Assembly (NCBI GenBank): GCA_903905735.1
Contig: CAIVHU010000133.1
Span: 48,292-112,291 of the forward strand
Reading direction: 5' to 3'
From: an uncultured beta proteobacterium
Lineage (GTDB): Bacteria; Pseudomonadota; Gammaproteobacteria; Burkholderiales; Burkholderiaceae_C
Length of the DNA stretch: 64,000 nucleotides
The notes beneath the pieces were generated by a model. That model did no database searches. It saw nothing but the letters and a program-made list of their open reading frames with translations, and was not told the DNA's origin. The translations under genes and the position numbers were made by a program. Within the stretch, counting starts at the first letter, position 1, and every line of letters begins with the position of its first letter. Below are positions 63,796-64,000 of the stretch, in pieces.

Positions 63796-63950
63796 CGCAA
63801 CCCTGCCGAAACATGTGCTTAAAAAGCGTACCTAAATCCAGAAATTCTGCCAAGCTAGTTCCTATTTTTGACAATGCTTGGGTTTTCATAAGCTTGTAAT
63901 CGTAAAATAAATACGCATTAATCAATATCCAACATTAATATCAGTAACCA
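63796..63950. other. AT-rich leader before the polysaccharide genes
   Basis: No gene. The stretch is much lower in GC than the rest of the window and may hold the promoter of the glycan operon, although no box pair stands out. Confidence 0.4.
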
Positions 63951-63951
63951 T

Positions 63952-63999
63952 CCCCCGGCAAAGCCGGGGGCTTTCAAATTGTGAGCCGCTCAAAGCGGC
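63952..63999. terminator. two tandem hairpins at the right edge
   Basis: CCCCCGGC-AAA-GCCGGGGG (63952-63970) is a perfect 8-bp stem followed on the plus strand by CTTTC; GCCGCT-CAA-AGCGGC (63985-63999) is a second, 6-bp stem. This could be the end of a gene beyond the edge, or the hairpin end of a transposable element. Confidence 0.5.
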
Positions 64000-64000
64000 A

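Overview
The window comes from a high-GC Gram-negative chromosome, most likely a betaproteobacterium of the family Comamonadaceae (Rhodoferax/Polaromonas-like). This is an inference from gene order and protein character: a dcw cluster starting at mraZ, a dapF-DUF484-xerC run, a long Lys/Ala-rich DksA, and meso-DAP-type MurE. I found no tRNA, CRISPR array or prophage. One IS5-family transposase lies in the polysaccharide locus.

Layout. 1-7719 (minus strand): start of the division and cell wall cluster, mraZ-rsmH-ftsL-ftsI-murE-murF-mraY-murD, tightly overlapped and preceded by a four-box MraZ operator. 8015-14061 (minus): hslVU protease, a STAS-domain protein, a dksA with a basic N-terminal extension, and a COG0523 metal GTPase. 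14106-18230 (minus): rlmI-like methyltransferase, a small unknown protein, xerC, DUF484 and dapF. 18500-25284: a NUDIX/metallo-beta-lactamase fusion flanked by long inverted repeats, an atypical pseudouridine synthase, a VanX-like dipeptidase, an NhaR-like regulator divergent from a cysteine-free IscR paralogue, RNase P RNA and cysK. 25363-31503 (plus): a COG2509 flavoprotein, then a three-gene light-sensing operon of heme oxygenase, bacteriophytochrome kinase and NarL-type response regulator. 32069-44904: mostly ordinary housekeeping and envelope genes (LysE exporter, HtpX, NYN protein, pyrC, aldo/keto reductase, SPOR protein, acyltransferase, Atm1-type ABC exporter, thioesterases, TlpA). 44963-52695 (minus): a fatty-acid degradation cluster under a TetR regulator with a perfect palindrome upstream. 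52889-55049 (minus): argB and two adjacent toxin-antitoxin modules (yefM-yoeB and an AbrB/PIN pair). 55086-63795 (minus): a surface polysaccharide locus with a CapD-type enzyme, an H-NS protein, an initiating sugar transferase, an IS5 transposase, an epimerase, a GT4-GT2 fusion, a GT2 and an alpha-1,2-fucosyltransferase.

The feature least explained by standard annotation is a dispersed family of about 60-bp repeats with roughly twelve copies in 64 kb. Several copies lie in frame inside conserved enzymes. Others supply start codons, stop codons or, in one case, part of a signal peptide. Three long inverted repeats around the NUDIX/MBL gene are a second unexplained pattern.
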